64,000 bases of DNA. It comes from Rodentibacter caecimuris. GTDB lineage: Bacteria > Pseudomonadota > Gammaproteobacteria > Enterobacterales > Pasteurellaceae. Of this stretch, positions 25,684 through 34,198 are shown piece after piece. How positions within the stretch are numbered: position 1 is the stretch's first letter; the number at the start of each line of letters is the position of its first letter. The stretch lies in assembly GCF_024622045.1 (NCBI RefSeq), contig NZ_JANKBP010000011.1, one strand, 5' to 3'. The position numbers and the translations under genes are program-made. The notes beneath the pieces are model-generated. The model searched no databases. It saw only the letters and a program-made list of their open reading frames with translations, and had not been told where the DNA came from.

Positions 25684-26808
25684 ATGGAAGCACTTAACGA
25701 TTTACGTTCCGAAATTGATTCGCTCGATCGTGAACTCATTCAACTTTTTTCTAAACGCCTCAAACTGGTTTCACAGGTGGGCAAAGTCAAACATCAACAT
25801 GGTCTCCCTATCTATGCGCCCGATCGCGAAATTGCTATGTTGCAAGCACGTCGTTTAGAAGCGGAGAAAGCAGGTATTTCACCGGATCTAATCGAAGATG
25901 TGCTACGCCGTTTTATGCGGGAATCCTATACCAATGAAAATCAATTCGGTTTTAAAACCGTGAATCCCGATATTCGGAAAATTGTGATTGTGGGTGGTTA
26001 TGGGAAACTGGGCGGATTATTTGCCCGCTATTTGCGTGCTTCCGGTTATCCGATTTCCGTTTTAGAACGTGATGATTGGGATGTGGCGGATCGAATCCTT
26101 GCCAATGCGGATGTGGTGATTATTTCCGTGCCTATTGCGAATACCCTAGAAACGATTGAACGCTTAAAACCTTATTTAACGGAAAATATGTTACTTGCGG
26201 ATCTCACCTCGGTAAAACGTGAGCCCTTGGCGAAAATGTTGGAAATACATCAAGGGGCAGTGGTGGGATTACACCCTATGTTCGGGCCGGATATTACCAG
26301 TATGGCAAAACAAGTAGTAGTACGTTGCGACGGACGTTTTCCTGATCGATATGAATGGTTGCTGGAACAAATTCAAATTTGGGGCGTGAAAATTCATCAA
26401 ACCAATGCCGTAGAACACGATCACCATATGACTTATGTACAGGCTTTACGTCATTTTTCGACCTTTGCTAATGGTTTACACCTTTCTAAGCAACCTGTGA
26501 ATCTCAGTAATTTACTTGCGCTTTCTTCCCCAATTTATCGTTTGGAATTGGCAATGATTGGTCGCTTGTTTGCGCAAGATGCGGAACTTTATGCGGATAT
26601 TATTATGGATAAAGCGGAAAACTTAGAAGTGATTGAAAGTCTAAAACAAACCTATGAAGAAGCATTAGCGTTTTTTGAAAATCATGATCGCCAAGGTTTC
26701 ATTGAGGCGTTTCATCAAGTGCGGGAATGGTTCGGTGAATATTCCGAACAATTTTTAAAAGAAAGCCATCAATTATTACAACAGGCGAATGATTTAAAAC
26801 AAGGATAA
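25684..26808 (+). CDS. tyrA: Bifunctional chorismate mutase / prephenate dehydrogenase
   Basis: 374 residues, T-protein type. Chorismate mutase domain 1-90 (ALNDLRSEIDSLDRELIQLFSKRL, then GKVKHQHGLPIYAPDRE), dehydrogenase domain from about 98 with the NAD loop VGGYGKLGGLFARYL, the LHPMFGPD segment near 200 and DHHMTYVQALRH near 247. It carries out the last two steps towards 4-hydroxyphenylpyruvate for tyrosine. Start ATG is placed by AGGTGG at 25675-25680. The upstream TyrR-like boxes suggest tyrosine-dependent repression. Confidence 0.96.
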   Translation: MEALNDLRSEIDSLDRELIQLFSKRLKLVSQVGKVKHQHGLPIYAPDREIAMLQARRLEAEKAGISPDLIEDVLRRFMRESYTNENQFGFKTVNPDIRKIVIVGGYGKLGGLFARYLRASGYPISVLERDDWDVADRILANADVVIISVPIANTLETIERLKPYLTENMLLADLTSVKREPLAKMLEIHQGAVVGLHPMFGPDITSMAKQVVVRCDGRFPDRYEWLLEQIQIWGVKIHQTNAVEHDHHMTYVQALRHFSTFANGLHLSKQPVNLSNLLALSSPIYRLELAMIGRLFAQDAELYADIIMDKAENLEVIESLKQTYEEALAFFENHDRQGFIEAFHQVREWFGEYSEQFLKESHQLLQQANDLKQG

Positions 26809-26843
26809 CGCGGTATTACGTAGCACGTAGCTGCGCAATAAAT

Positions 26844-26874
26844 AAAAAGTGCGGTGAAAATGACCGCACTTTTT
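26844..26874. terminator. Bidirectional terminator made of a USS pair (tyrA / sensor kinase)
   Basis: AAAAAGTGCGGT (26844-26855) and ACCGCACTTTTT (26863-26874) form a perfect 12-pair stem with a seven-base loop, with A and T runs at the two ends. It lies between the convergent tyrA and sensor-kinase genes and serves both. Confidence 0.9.
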
Positions 26875-26876
26875 CA

Positions 26877-29465
26877 TTAAAGACAAAGTAGTTTTTGTTG
26901 TAACGATTGTAGTGTAAAAGGTTTGATTAGCACAGGAAATTGTTCGGCATTTTCTAATTGCGCCGTGTGACCTGTGATAAGTAAGATTTTTATTGTAGGG
27001 AAGTTTTTCTGTACCCATTTGGCAAGATCTATGCCGGTGAGTTTATCTGATAACATAATATCAGATAATAAATAGTCAATTTTTTCTCCTTGTTCTAATT
27101 GTTCAATGGACTGTTCAGCAGATTCACATAAGATAGGTATATAGCCCAGAACATGGAGTTGCTCCCCAAGGGTTTCACGTAAACTTGTTTTATCTTCGAC
27201 AATCAAAATCTTATAGCGAATCTCGTTTTTACTAAAGTTTTTTGGCATTGGTATAGCGGTATTCATGTTCGTTGTAATAGGTAATTGCAAGTGAATTGCC
27301 GTACCTTGTGCCGGACAAGAATCAATTTTCACCCGACCTTTCGATTGGCGAATAAATCCATATACCATTGATAACCCCAATCCGCTCCCTCGACCATTTT
27401 GTTTTGTTGTAAAAAATGGTTCAAATACGTGATTTATTGTCTCTTCATCCATACCGCATCCATCATCTATAACAGAAAGTTGAACCATGTGTTCTTGTCG
27501 ATACGTTCGGGGGACATTAAGGGCCGTTGTTTTGATTGTAATGGTTCCTTGATTATTCAATGCATCTTTCGCATTTACAATTAAGTTGAGAAGTGCCGTT
27601 TCAAGTTGATTTTTATCAATGTAAACAGGGGGTAAATTCTCACCTAAATCTAACCGCACTTTGATATTTGTCGGAATACTGTGCTTGATTAAATCATTAA
27701 ACTCTAAAACAAGTCGATTAATATCTAGCGAAATCGGGTGGAGTGGTTGTTTTCTTGCATAAGCCAGCAAACGTTGGGTTAAAGTTGCGCTATTTTCGGC
27801 GGCTTTTAAGGCTCGCTGTAAACGTTTTGCTTGCCGTTCATCAAGATGAGCAGGGTTAATTAAATCTAAATTACCAATAATCACTGCAAGAAAATTATTA
27901 AAGTCATGGGCAATTCCTCCTGTTAAATGACCAATTGCCCGCATTTTTTGGTTATGAATAATCTCATTTTCCCATTTTTTCCGTTGTGTACGGTCAATTA
28001 AAAAAATAACAAATCCGTCTTTTAAGGGGCTAACACGCCATTCTAAGATATATTTTTCATACTGTATTTCAAGAAAGTCTTGTGCTTGGCGAACTTCTGT
28101 GAGTAAGGTTAAATTAATGGATTGATTGCTCCCCATGACTTTGGTTTGTCGAGAATCAAAGTAACCGGCTAATGAATAAAGGCTGTGTTGTTTGTATTCT
28201 GTAAAAAACGGTTGAAGTAATATTTTAAATTGAGCATTATGAGAAATGAGATTTAACTCTTTATCAAAAATGACTAATCCGTCCCTCATGGCTAAAAAAG
28301 TCTGTTCGACTAATTCATTTTTTTCTTTCAATAAGGAATCCGTTCGTTCCAGTTCTATTACATTTTGGTAAAACACATCAAAGGTTCTCGCTAAATCACC
28401 AATCTCATCGTGACTATGTTGTTGTGGCACTGTCACATTTTTATTGCCTTGCGACAAACACTTTAATGCGTTTGTAATGGAATAAAGTCGTTTTCCAATA
28501 AGAGAGTAAATATATTTTGCCCAGATAATAATTAGAAAAATCGTAAAAAGTGAAAATAATAAAATAAATAATGTTAATGTGAATAAATGTTGTTGAACTT
28601 GTTCTGAATTAGTATTGGCATTTTCAACTTTGTCTTTGACTAATTGTGTATAGTGTTGGTTTATTTGTTGTACTAAAGCATCAATTTTGAATGTCAGAAA
28701 TTGGATACGTAAATTAACTTTCTCCAATATTTTTGCATTGTCAATCATGGTGGGAAATTGTTGTTGAAGTTTCATTAATTCTTCATTGATATCAGGAAAC
28801 CGATGAACAGGAGGAAAGAATAAAAAATTAGCTTGTATTCCCGTAAATACACTCACGGAAAAACGGCTTTTCGTTGCATCTTCAATGAGTTTTTCTACCC
28901 GATCAAGCTGCATAAGGAAATTTTGTGGAAATTGATGTTCTGTATCGGCGGACACAACACGTTTTTCTAATCTCTTAATATGTCGAATATAAAGTAACCC
29001 CTGGTTTAATTGGCTAATCATTGTCGTATGCAATACATGGCGTTCATGGGTTTGCAATAATAAATCTTGTACATTTTTTTCAAGTAAATCAATATGATGA
29101 ATAACTTGAGTGAAAATTTCATTGGGTTCCACAGTGGATTGTTTGGCTTGCTTGAATAGGTTTTGTAATTCTTCGGCATGACGCGTGAGTGACTTTGATT
29201 CCCCCTGATATTCTAAGGCACTGGTGGTTTGTGTTAAACGTTTTGCATAGGTAGAAATTTGTGCAGTTTTAACACCTAATGTCATTGATGAAAACATTTG
29301 GTTAAGGGAACGATTACGCAGATTGGATAAAGAATTATAGGTATTATTTAATCCTATAATTGCCGTCGTACTAATGGCAATAATAAGTGAAATTACTGTA
29401 ATTAAAAACAGCATTAAACGAAAACGTACGCTATAAATTTTTGTTGATGTTATCCAATTCTTCAT
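26877..29465 (-). CDS. Hybrid sensor histidine kinase with receiver domain, sugar-cassette neighbour
   Basis: 862 residues. Membrane helices at about 15-37 and 296-320 flank a helical periplasmic sensor of some 255 residues, TorS-like in layout. Then HAMP (about 320-372), a PAS-like domain (about 380-500), HisKA with His520 in GGIAHDFNN, ATPase motifs NLIVNAKDAL, DDGCGMDE and GRGSGLGLSMVYGF, and a C-terminal receiver (about 752-862) with Asp802 and Lys848. No Hpt domain is present, so the receiver may be regulatory rather than part of a relay. It is divergent from the ABC importer and presumably partners the OmpR-type regulator at 33325-34047. One USS near 27655. Ligand unknown. Confidence 0.82.
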   Translation of the reverse strand: MKNWITSTKIYSVRFRLMLFLITVISLIIAISTTAIIGLNNTYNSLSNLRNRSLNQMFSSMTLGVKTAQISTYAKRLTQTTSALEYQGESKSLTRHAEELQNLFKQAKQSTVEPNEIFTQVIHHIDLLEKNVQDLLLQTHERHVLHTTMISQLNQGLLYIRHIKRLEKRVVSADTEHQFPQNFLMQLDRVEKLIEDATKSRFSVSVFTGIQANFLFFPPVHRFPDINEELMKLQQQFPTMIDNAKILEKVNLRIQFLTFKIDALVQQINQHYTQLVKDKVENANTNSEQVQQHLFTLTLFILLFSLFTIFLIIIWAKYIYSLIGKRLYSITNALKCLSQGNKNVTVPQQHSHDEIGDLARTFDVFYQNVIELERTDSLLKEKNELVEQTFLAMRDGLVIFDKELNLISHNAQFKILLQPFFTEYKQHSLYSLAGYFDSRQTKVMGSNQSINLTLLTEVRQAQDFLEIQYEKYILEWRVSPLKDGFVIFLIDRTQRKKWENEIIHNQKMRAIGHLTGGIAHDFNNFLAVIIGNLDLINPAHLDERQAKRLQRALKAAENSATLTQRLLAYARKQPLHPISLDINRLVLEFNDLIKHSIPTNIKVRLDLGENLPPVYIDKNQLETALLNLIVNAKDALNNQGTITIKTTALNVPRTYRQEHMVQLSVIDDGCGMDEETINHVFEPFFTTKQNGRGSGLGLSMVYGFIRQSKGRVKIDSCPAQGTAIHLQLPITTNMNTAIPMPKNFSKNEIRYKILIVEDKTSLRETLGEQLHVLGYIPILCESAEQSIEQLEQGEKIDYLLSDIMLSDKLTGIDLAKWVQKNFPTIKILLITGHTAQLENAEQFPVLIKPFTLQSLQQKLLCL

Positions 29466-29558
29466 TTTTTGACCGCACTTTTATACCTATACCGCTTTTG
29501 ATTATTGTAAGCAGAAATTAATAAAAACAAATAAAGAATATCATCCTTATGATCATTT

Positions 29559-29574
29559 TGTGATCTAACTCTCA
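29559..29574 (+). promoter_or_regulatory. CRP-like site in the kinase/importer divergent region
   Basis: TGTGATCTAACTCTCA has a perfect left half (TGTGA) and three of five bases in the right half (TCTCA for TCACA), with flanking T and A runs. It is 109 bases before the ATPase start, suitable for cAMP-CRP activation of a sugar uptake operon. Confidence 0.5.
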
Positions 29575-29592
29575 AATTTGATAAAAAGTAGG

Positions 29593-29609
29593 AATTATGA
29601 CAATTATGA
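29593..29609 (+). promoter_or_regulatory. Direct repeat AATTATGA, candidate response-regulator site
   Basis: AATTATGA occurs at 29593-29600 and again at 29602-29609, a nine-base period suited to a head-to-tail OmpR-family dimer. CAACATTT (from about 29618) and AAATGTTG (ending about 29655) form a further inverted repeat just downstream. The binding protein is inferred, not shown. Confidence 0.4.
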
Positions 29610-29682
29610 ATAAGTTTCAACATTTTCTATTCATATTCCTATGATTAAATGTTGAAAAATAGTTCAAAGGGGAAGTGATGAA

Positions 29683-31194
29683 ATGCGAGAACATAATTCT
29701 AATCAAGTTACCCACCCATTATTAGAAATGAAAGGTATTGCTAAGCGTTTTGGTTCGTTTTATGCATTACAAGGCGTGGATTTACCCATTTATCGAGGAG
29801 AAATTCATGCTTTGATGGGCGAAAATGGGGCAGGGAAAAGCACCTTAATGAAAATTCTTGCCGGTGCTTACACTGCCTCTGAAGGCGATATTTTTATTGA
29901 TGGAGAACGCTTTGTAATTTCCTCTCCAAAAGATGCCATTAAAGCAGGCATTACTTTGATTTATCAAGAAATTCATTTATCGCCAAATTTAACGGTGGCA
30001 GAAAATATTTTTTTAGGTTGTGAAATTAAACATTGGTACGGTCTTGATCGCAAGGCAATGGCAGATATATCACAAAAAGTATTGGATCGATTAGGCGCAC
30101 AATTCTCTGCCACTCAAAAAGTGTCATCACTCACCATTGCGGAACAACAACAGGTTGAAATTGCACGGGCTTTGCATCGTAACAGTCGTGTATTAGTGAT
30201 GGATGAACCGACCGCTGCATTATCATCTCGTGAAACAGAACGATTATTTGAATTAGTAAAAAAACTGCGTGATGAGGGAATGGCAATTATCTACATTAGT
30301 CATCGTATGGCTGAAATTTATGAATTAGCGGATCGGGTGAGTGTGCTACGTGATGGAAAATATGTCGGTTCATTGATTCGTGAAAATGTGGATTCTGCGA
30401 CTTTGGTTCAAATGATGGTCGGTCGCCCGCTAACCGATTTGTTTAACAAAGAATCTGTTCCGATTGGGGAAGAAGTATTACGAGTGGAAAATCTTGCGGA
30501 CGGTAATAAAGTGAGAGATGCTTCCCTTGTTGTTCGTGCGGGGGAAATCATTGGTCTATCCGGTTTAGTTGGTGCCGGGCGTTCTGAATTGGCACATCTA
30601 TTATTCGGCGTTAAACGGGCAACGCAAGGTAAAATTTATCTTAGTGGGGGCGAAATTAGTTTTAATTCGTCACGGGACGCTATTGCTCATCATGTCGCAT
30701 TATTGCCGGAAAATCGTAAAGAGGAAGGGCTATTTCTTGATTTAAATATTCTTAAGAATGTAACTATGGCAACCATTGAGCGTGATGCCACAATGTTGGT
30801 GATAAACCGAACAAAGGGAAAACGAGCGACTCAGGAAGCCATTGAAGGGCTAAAAATGCGAGTACCCAGTGCCAACGTGAATGTGAGTGGATTATCCGGC
30901 GGAAATCAGCAAAAAGTATTGCTGTCCCGCTGGGCAGCTATTCATCCTAAATTGTTTATTATGGATGAACCGACACGCGGTGTTGATGTGGGGGCAAAAA
31001 GTGAAATTTACCGAATGATGATCGAAATGGCAAAACAAGGCGTAGCAATTTTGATGATTTCCAGTGAACTTCCAGAAATTGTGGGAATGAGTGATCGTGT
31101 TTATGTAATGCGCGAGGGTTATATGGTCGGTGAATTGACGGGAAATGATATTAATCAAGAACAAATTATGGCATTTGCTTGCGGTGCGCAATAA
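29683..31194 (+). CDS. Ribose/fructose-type sugar ABC importer, ATP-binding protein
   Basis: 503 residues with two tandem ABC domains, the RbsA/MglA/FrcA layout. First domain: Walker A GENGAGKST near 46, Walker B VLVMDEPTAAL near 170 and the degenerate signature region LTIAEQQQVEIARAL. Second domain: Walker-A-equivalent GLVGAGRSE near 295, signature LSGGNQQKV near 402, Walker B LFIMDEPTRGVDVG near 424. It powers uptake of a monosaccharide together with the permease and binding protein that follow. ATG at 29683 is preceded by AAAGGGGAAGTG. No USS in this or the next two genes. Substrate is not readable from the ATPase. Confidence 0.92.
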   Translation: MREHNSNQVTHPLLEMKGIAKRFGSFYALQGVDLPIYRGEIHALMGENGAGKSTLMKILAGAYTASEGDIFIDGERFVISSPKDAIKAGITLIYQEIHLSPNLTVAENIFLGCEIKHWYGLDRKAMADISQKVLDRLGAQFSATQKVSSLTIAEQQQVEIARALHRNSRVLVMDEPTAALSSRETERLFELVKKLRDEGMAIIYISHRMAEIYELADRVSVLRDGKYVGSLIRENVDSATLVQMMVGRPLTDLFNKESVPIGEEVLRVENLADGNKVRDASLVVRAGEIIGLSGLVGAGRSELAHLLFGVKRATQGKIYLSGGEISFNSSRDAIAHHVALLPENRKEEGLFLDLNILKNVTMATIERDATMLVINRTKGKRATQEAIEGLKMRVPSANVNVSGLSGGNQQKVLLSRWAAIHPKLFIMDEPTRGVDVGAKSEIYRMMIEMAKQGVAILMISSELPEIVGMSDRVYVMREGYMVGELTGNDINQEQIMAFACGAQ

Positions 31195-31238
31195 ATAAAA
31201 ATCAAATGAAGGATTAAATCTTAAAAGAGAGGTAAAAA

Positions 31239-32210
31239 ATGGGAACAGCACAATCAACCAACGTGGGGTTTAAGAAAATAGCATTAGCTGATGCGATGCA
31301 AGCGATGGGAATCTTGCCGATTTTAATTTTAATTGTCATCGTTTTTTCTTTTGTTGCACCTAATTTTATGACAGAAGCTAATGTTATGAATATTACCCGT
31401 CAAGCTTCCATCAATATTGTCCTTGCCGCCGGAATGACTTTTGTGATTTTAACCGGTGGGATTGATCTTTCAGTCGGTTCTATTCTTGGTGTAACGGCGG
31501 TGATGGGGTTAGTGGCATCATTAAATCCGGCATTAGCAGATTTCGCTGTCCCAATCGCTTTACTTGCAGGATTGGGAATGGGCGTATTCAATGGTTTACT
31601 TGTTGCTTATGCAGGCTTACCACCGTTCATTGTCACCTTAGGCACTTACACCGCATTGCGTGGCGCAGCTTATTTAGTCGCAGATGGTACTACGGTAATC
31701 AATTCAAAAATTTCATTTAGCTGGATTGGTAACGGCTACCTTGGTTCTGTTCCTTGGTTGGTGATCATTGCTTTTACCGTGATTGCAATCTGTTGGTTTA
31801 TTTTACGCCGTACGACTTTAGGCACTCATATTTATGCAGTTGGAGGAAATTTACAAGCGGCCCGTTTAACAGGCATTAAAGTTTCTTTAGTATTAATTTT
31901 TGTTTATGCCACCAGTGGCTTGTTGTCAGGTCTTGGAGGCGTAATGAGTGCATCACGTTTATACAGCGCCAATGGTAATCTTGGTGTCGGCTATGAACTT
32001 GATGCAATCGCAGCCGTTATTTTAGGGGGAACCAGTTTTGTCGGGGGGATTGGTACGATCACCGGAACATTGATTGGTGCATTAATTATTGCAACCTTAA
32101 ATAATGGTATGACATTAATGGGCGTGTCATATTTTTGGCAACTCGTCATCAAAGGTGGGGTTATTATCGTGGCGGTATTAATCGACAAATACCGTACTCG
32201 CTCAGCATAA
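31239..32210 (+). CDS. Ribose/fructose-type sugar ABC importer, permease
   Basis: 323 residues, eight to ten membrane helices, RbsC/FrcC family. The first hydrophobic segment starts at about residue 25 (ILPILILIVIVFSFVAPNF), and GGIDLSVGSILG (near 69-80) and TSFVGGIGTITGTLIGALI (near 263-281) are the family hallmarks. Two copies form the channel in the cytoplasmic membrane. GAGAGG precedes the ATG; the 44-base gap to the ATPase gene indicates one operon. Confidence 0.93.
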   Translation: MGTAQSTNVGFKKIALADAMQAMGILPILILIVIVFSFVAPNFMTEANVMNITRQASINIVLAAGMTFVILTGGIDLSVGSILGVTAVMGLVASLNPALADFAVPIALLAGLGMGVFNGLLVAYAGLPPFIVTLGTYTALRGAAYLVADGTTVINSKISFSWIGNGYLGSVPWLVIIAFTVIAICWFILRRTTLGTHIYAVGGNLQAARLTGIKVSLVLIFVYATSGLLSGLGGVMSASRLYSANGNLGVGYELDAIAAVILGGTSFVGGIGTITGTLIGALIIATLNNGMTLMGVSYFWQLVIKGGVIIVAVLIDKYRTRSA

Positions 32211-32239
32211 TATTTACTTCAACATAGGAGAAAATCGTA

Positions 32240-33169
32240 ATGAAATTAAAAACTTTAGCTGTATCGTTAATGTTAGCCATCGCACCTTTTGCTCAAGGGA
32301 AAGAATTAAATTCTATCGGAGTGACGGTCGGAGATCTTGCTAATCCTTTTTTCGTACAAATTGCAAAAGGGGCGGAATTAAAAGCGAAAGAATTGGCGGG
32401 TGATAAAGTTAATGTTGTCTCTGTATCCAGTGGTTATGATTTAGGGCAGCAAGTGGCACAGATCGACAATTTTATTGCCGCAAAAATGGATATGATCATT
32501 TTAAATGCGGCAGACTCCAAAGGGATCGGACCTGCAGTACAACGTGCACGTGATGCCGGAATTGTCGTTGTTGCCGTTGATGTGGCGGCAGATGGGGCAA
32601 ATGCCACCGTAACCTCAAATAACTATCAAGCCGGAGAAATTGCTTGTCAAACCATTGTGGATAAATTGAATGGCAAGGGAAATGTTGTCATTATTAATGG
32701 ACCACCGGTTTCAGCGGTACAAGATCGTGTTCAGGGCTGCCAAGATGTGTTTGCGAAACACAGTGAGATCAAAGTGCTATCCCATAACCAAAATGCGAAG
32801 GGAAGCCGAGAAGGCGGATTGGAAGTGATGACATCATTATTAATCGCTCATCCAAAAATTGATGCCGTATTTGCAATTAATGATCCGACCGCAATTGGTG
32901 CGGATTTAGCGGCTAAACAGGCGCAACGCAATGAATTCTTTATTATGGGCGTGGATGGCTCACCTGATGGTGAAGAAGCATTAAAATTATCCGATAGCCT
33001 ATTTCGTGGTACTCCTGCACAAGATCCTCAAGTGATGGCGGCAGAGGCGGTAAAAATCGGTTATGATATTTTACAGGGTAAACCGGCACCTAAAGAGGCG
33101 GTGTTAATTCCGGTGAATTTAATCACTCGTGAAAATATCACGGATTATAAAGGTTGGACAGTAAAATAA
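32240..33169 (+). CDS. Periplasmic sugar-binding protein of the ABC importer
   Basis: 309 residues, signal peptide 1-20 (MKLKTLAVSLMLAIAPFAQG) and a type-I periplasmic-binding fold of the RbsB/FrcB family: SIGVTVGDLANPFFVQIAKGAE at the start, MIILNAADSKGIGPAVQRA near 82, VVAVDVAADGANATVTSNNYQAGE near 110 and AINDPTAIGADLA near 212. Likely ligands are fructose, ribose or another pentose/hexose; in related Pasteurellaceae RbsB also takes up AI-2. The Mak-type kinase nearby points to fructose. It may also present ligand to the TorS-like sensor of the neighbouring kinase, as TorT does; that is inference. Confidence 0.9.
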   Translation: MKLKTLAVSLMLAIAPFAQGKELNSIGVTVGDLANPFFVQIAKGAELKAKELAGDKVNVVSVSSGYDLGQQVAQIDNFIAAKMDMIILNAADSKGIGPAVQRARDAGIVVVAVDVAADGANATVTSNNYQAGEIACQTIVDKLNGKGNVVIINGPPVSAVQDRVQGCQDVFAKHSEIKVLSHNQNAKGSREGGLEVMTSLLIAHPKIDAVFAINDPTAIGADLAAKQAQRNEFFIMGVDGSPDGEEALKLSDSLFRGTPAQDPQVMAAEAVKIGYDILQGKPAPKEAVLIPVNLITRENITDYKGWTVK

Positions 33170-33186
33170 AACGACGAAAAATAGAG

Positions 33187-33205
33187 GGCAGATCTTAGAT
33201 CTGCC
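33187..33205 (+). terminator. Hairpin after the binding-protein gene
   Basis: GGCAGATC (33187-33194) pairs perfectly with GATCTGCC (33198-33205) around a three-base loop. Only TTAAAGATAAAAAA follows, so it is an imperfect terminator or an mRNA-stabilising 3' end. Confidence 0.6.
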
Positions 33206-33229
33206 TTAAAGATAAAAAAGTGCGGTCAC

Positions 33230-33304
33230 AAAAAACAATGTTTTTTGAACGTTGGCTTTGCCAACGATCTCGTTAGAGATGAACAAACGAGTGAACGAGT
33301 TTGT
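33230..33304. repeat. Run of four consecutive short palindromes
   Basis: In 75 bases: AAAAAACA-A-TGTTTTTT (33230-33246), CGTTGGC-TTT-GCCAACG (33250-33266), ATCTC-GTTA-GAGAT (33267-33280) and ACAAAC...GTTTGT (33283-33304) enclosing a doubled ACGAGT. It lies between the convergent binding-protein and response-regulator genes. I saw no second copy in the window. It may be a folded RNA, a double terminator or a small intergenic repeat element. Confidence 0.6.
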
Positions 33305-33324
33305 GAATAATTTTTCACTGTGTT

Positions 33325-34047
33325 TTAACAGGATTCTACGATTGCATTAAACAAATAACCGATTCCCCTTATTGTTTGGATATAACGAGGATTTTTAGGA
33401 TTCGGCTCAATTTTTTTACGCAGACGCATAATGAGTACATCAATAGTTCGGTCGAAAATATCCAAACTTTCAGAGTGTGTTAATTCAAGTAATTTTTGAC
33501 GGGAAAGCACTTTTTGAGCATGGCTGATTAGAGCATATAGTAGAGTATATTCACCTTGAGTGAGTATAATTTCTTGTTTTTGTGGTGAATATAATTTGTG
33601 ATTTTCCGTATCAAATAACCAATGATCAAACTGAAAACCATGGCGAATCGGTGTATTGGAAAAAGGCTGAGGTTGATGGTGACGTAAGGCAACTTTTGCT
33701 CTTGCAACAACTACTCTGGGATAAAAAGGTTTCGGGATATAGTCATCTGCCCCCATTTCTAATCCCACAACAATATCTGATTCTGAATCCAAACCGCTTA
33801 ACATAATAATTGGGATTGAAGTGAGTGACTTTAAATGCTGTAGTAAAGTAAGTCCATTGACATCAGGTAAAATAAGATCGAGAAAAATAAGTGAGAATGT
33901 TGGGGTGGTTTGTTGGAGTAATGCTAAGGCTTGTTTGCCTGTATTGACCGTTGAAACAGCATAGCCGTGTTCTTCAAAAATATCAGTGAGTAGTTCACAG
34001 ATTTGGATGTCGTCATCAATAACAAGAATAGATAAATTTGATGGCAT
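33325..34047 (-). CDS. OmpR-family response regulator, probable partner of the hybrid kinase
   Basis: 240 residues. Receiver domain 1-118 with D11-D12-D13, phospho-acceptor D57 (LIFLDLILPD), Ser in IIMLSGLD and Lys in PKPFYP; winged-helix domain from about 138 (FDHWLFDTENHKLYSPQ) ending in TIRGIGYLF. The resemblance is to TorR/OmpR regulators. No orphan kinase other than the hybrid one is close by, so I pair the two although the importer genes separate them. It is transcribed towards the end of the importer operon and divergently from the fructokinase. Confidence 0.85.
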   Translation of the reverse strand: MPSNLSILVIDDDIQICELLTDIFEEHGYAVSTVNTGKQALALLQQTTPTFSLIFLDLILPDVNGLTLLQHLKSLTSIPIIMLSGLDSESDIVVGLEMGADDYIPKPFYPRVVVARAKVALRHHQPQPFSNTPIRHGFQFDHWLFDTENHKLYSPQKQEIILTQGEYTLLYALISHAQKVLSRQKLLELTHSESLDIFDRTIDVLIMRLRKKIEPNPKNPRYIQTIRGIGYLFNAIVESC

Positions 34048-34198
34048 TGCTTATCTCACGAATTTAATTAGTAGAAAAGGGGCGTGACAATTTTGCAGAA
34101 ACATAGTAAAAACAACACGTTCACAAGCCCTAAAAGTATATACAAGTTTTTAGAAAAAACATATTTTAAATTTTAAGTTCGGTAAACAGGAGAGGAAT

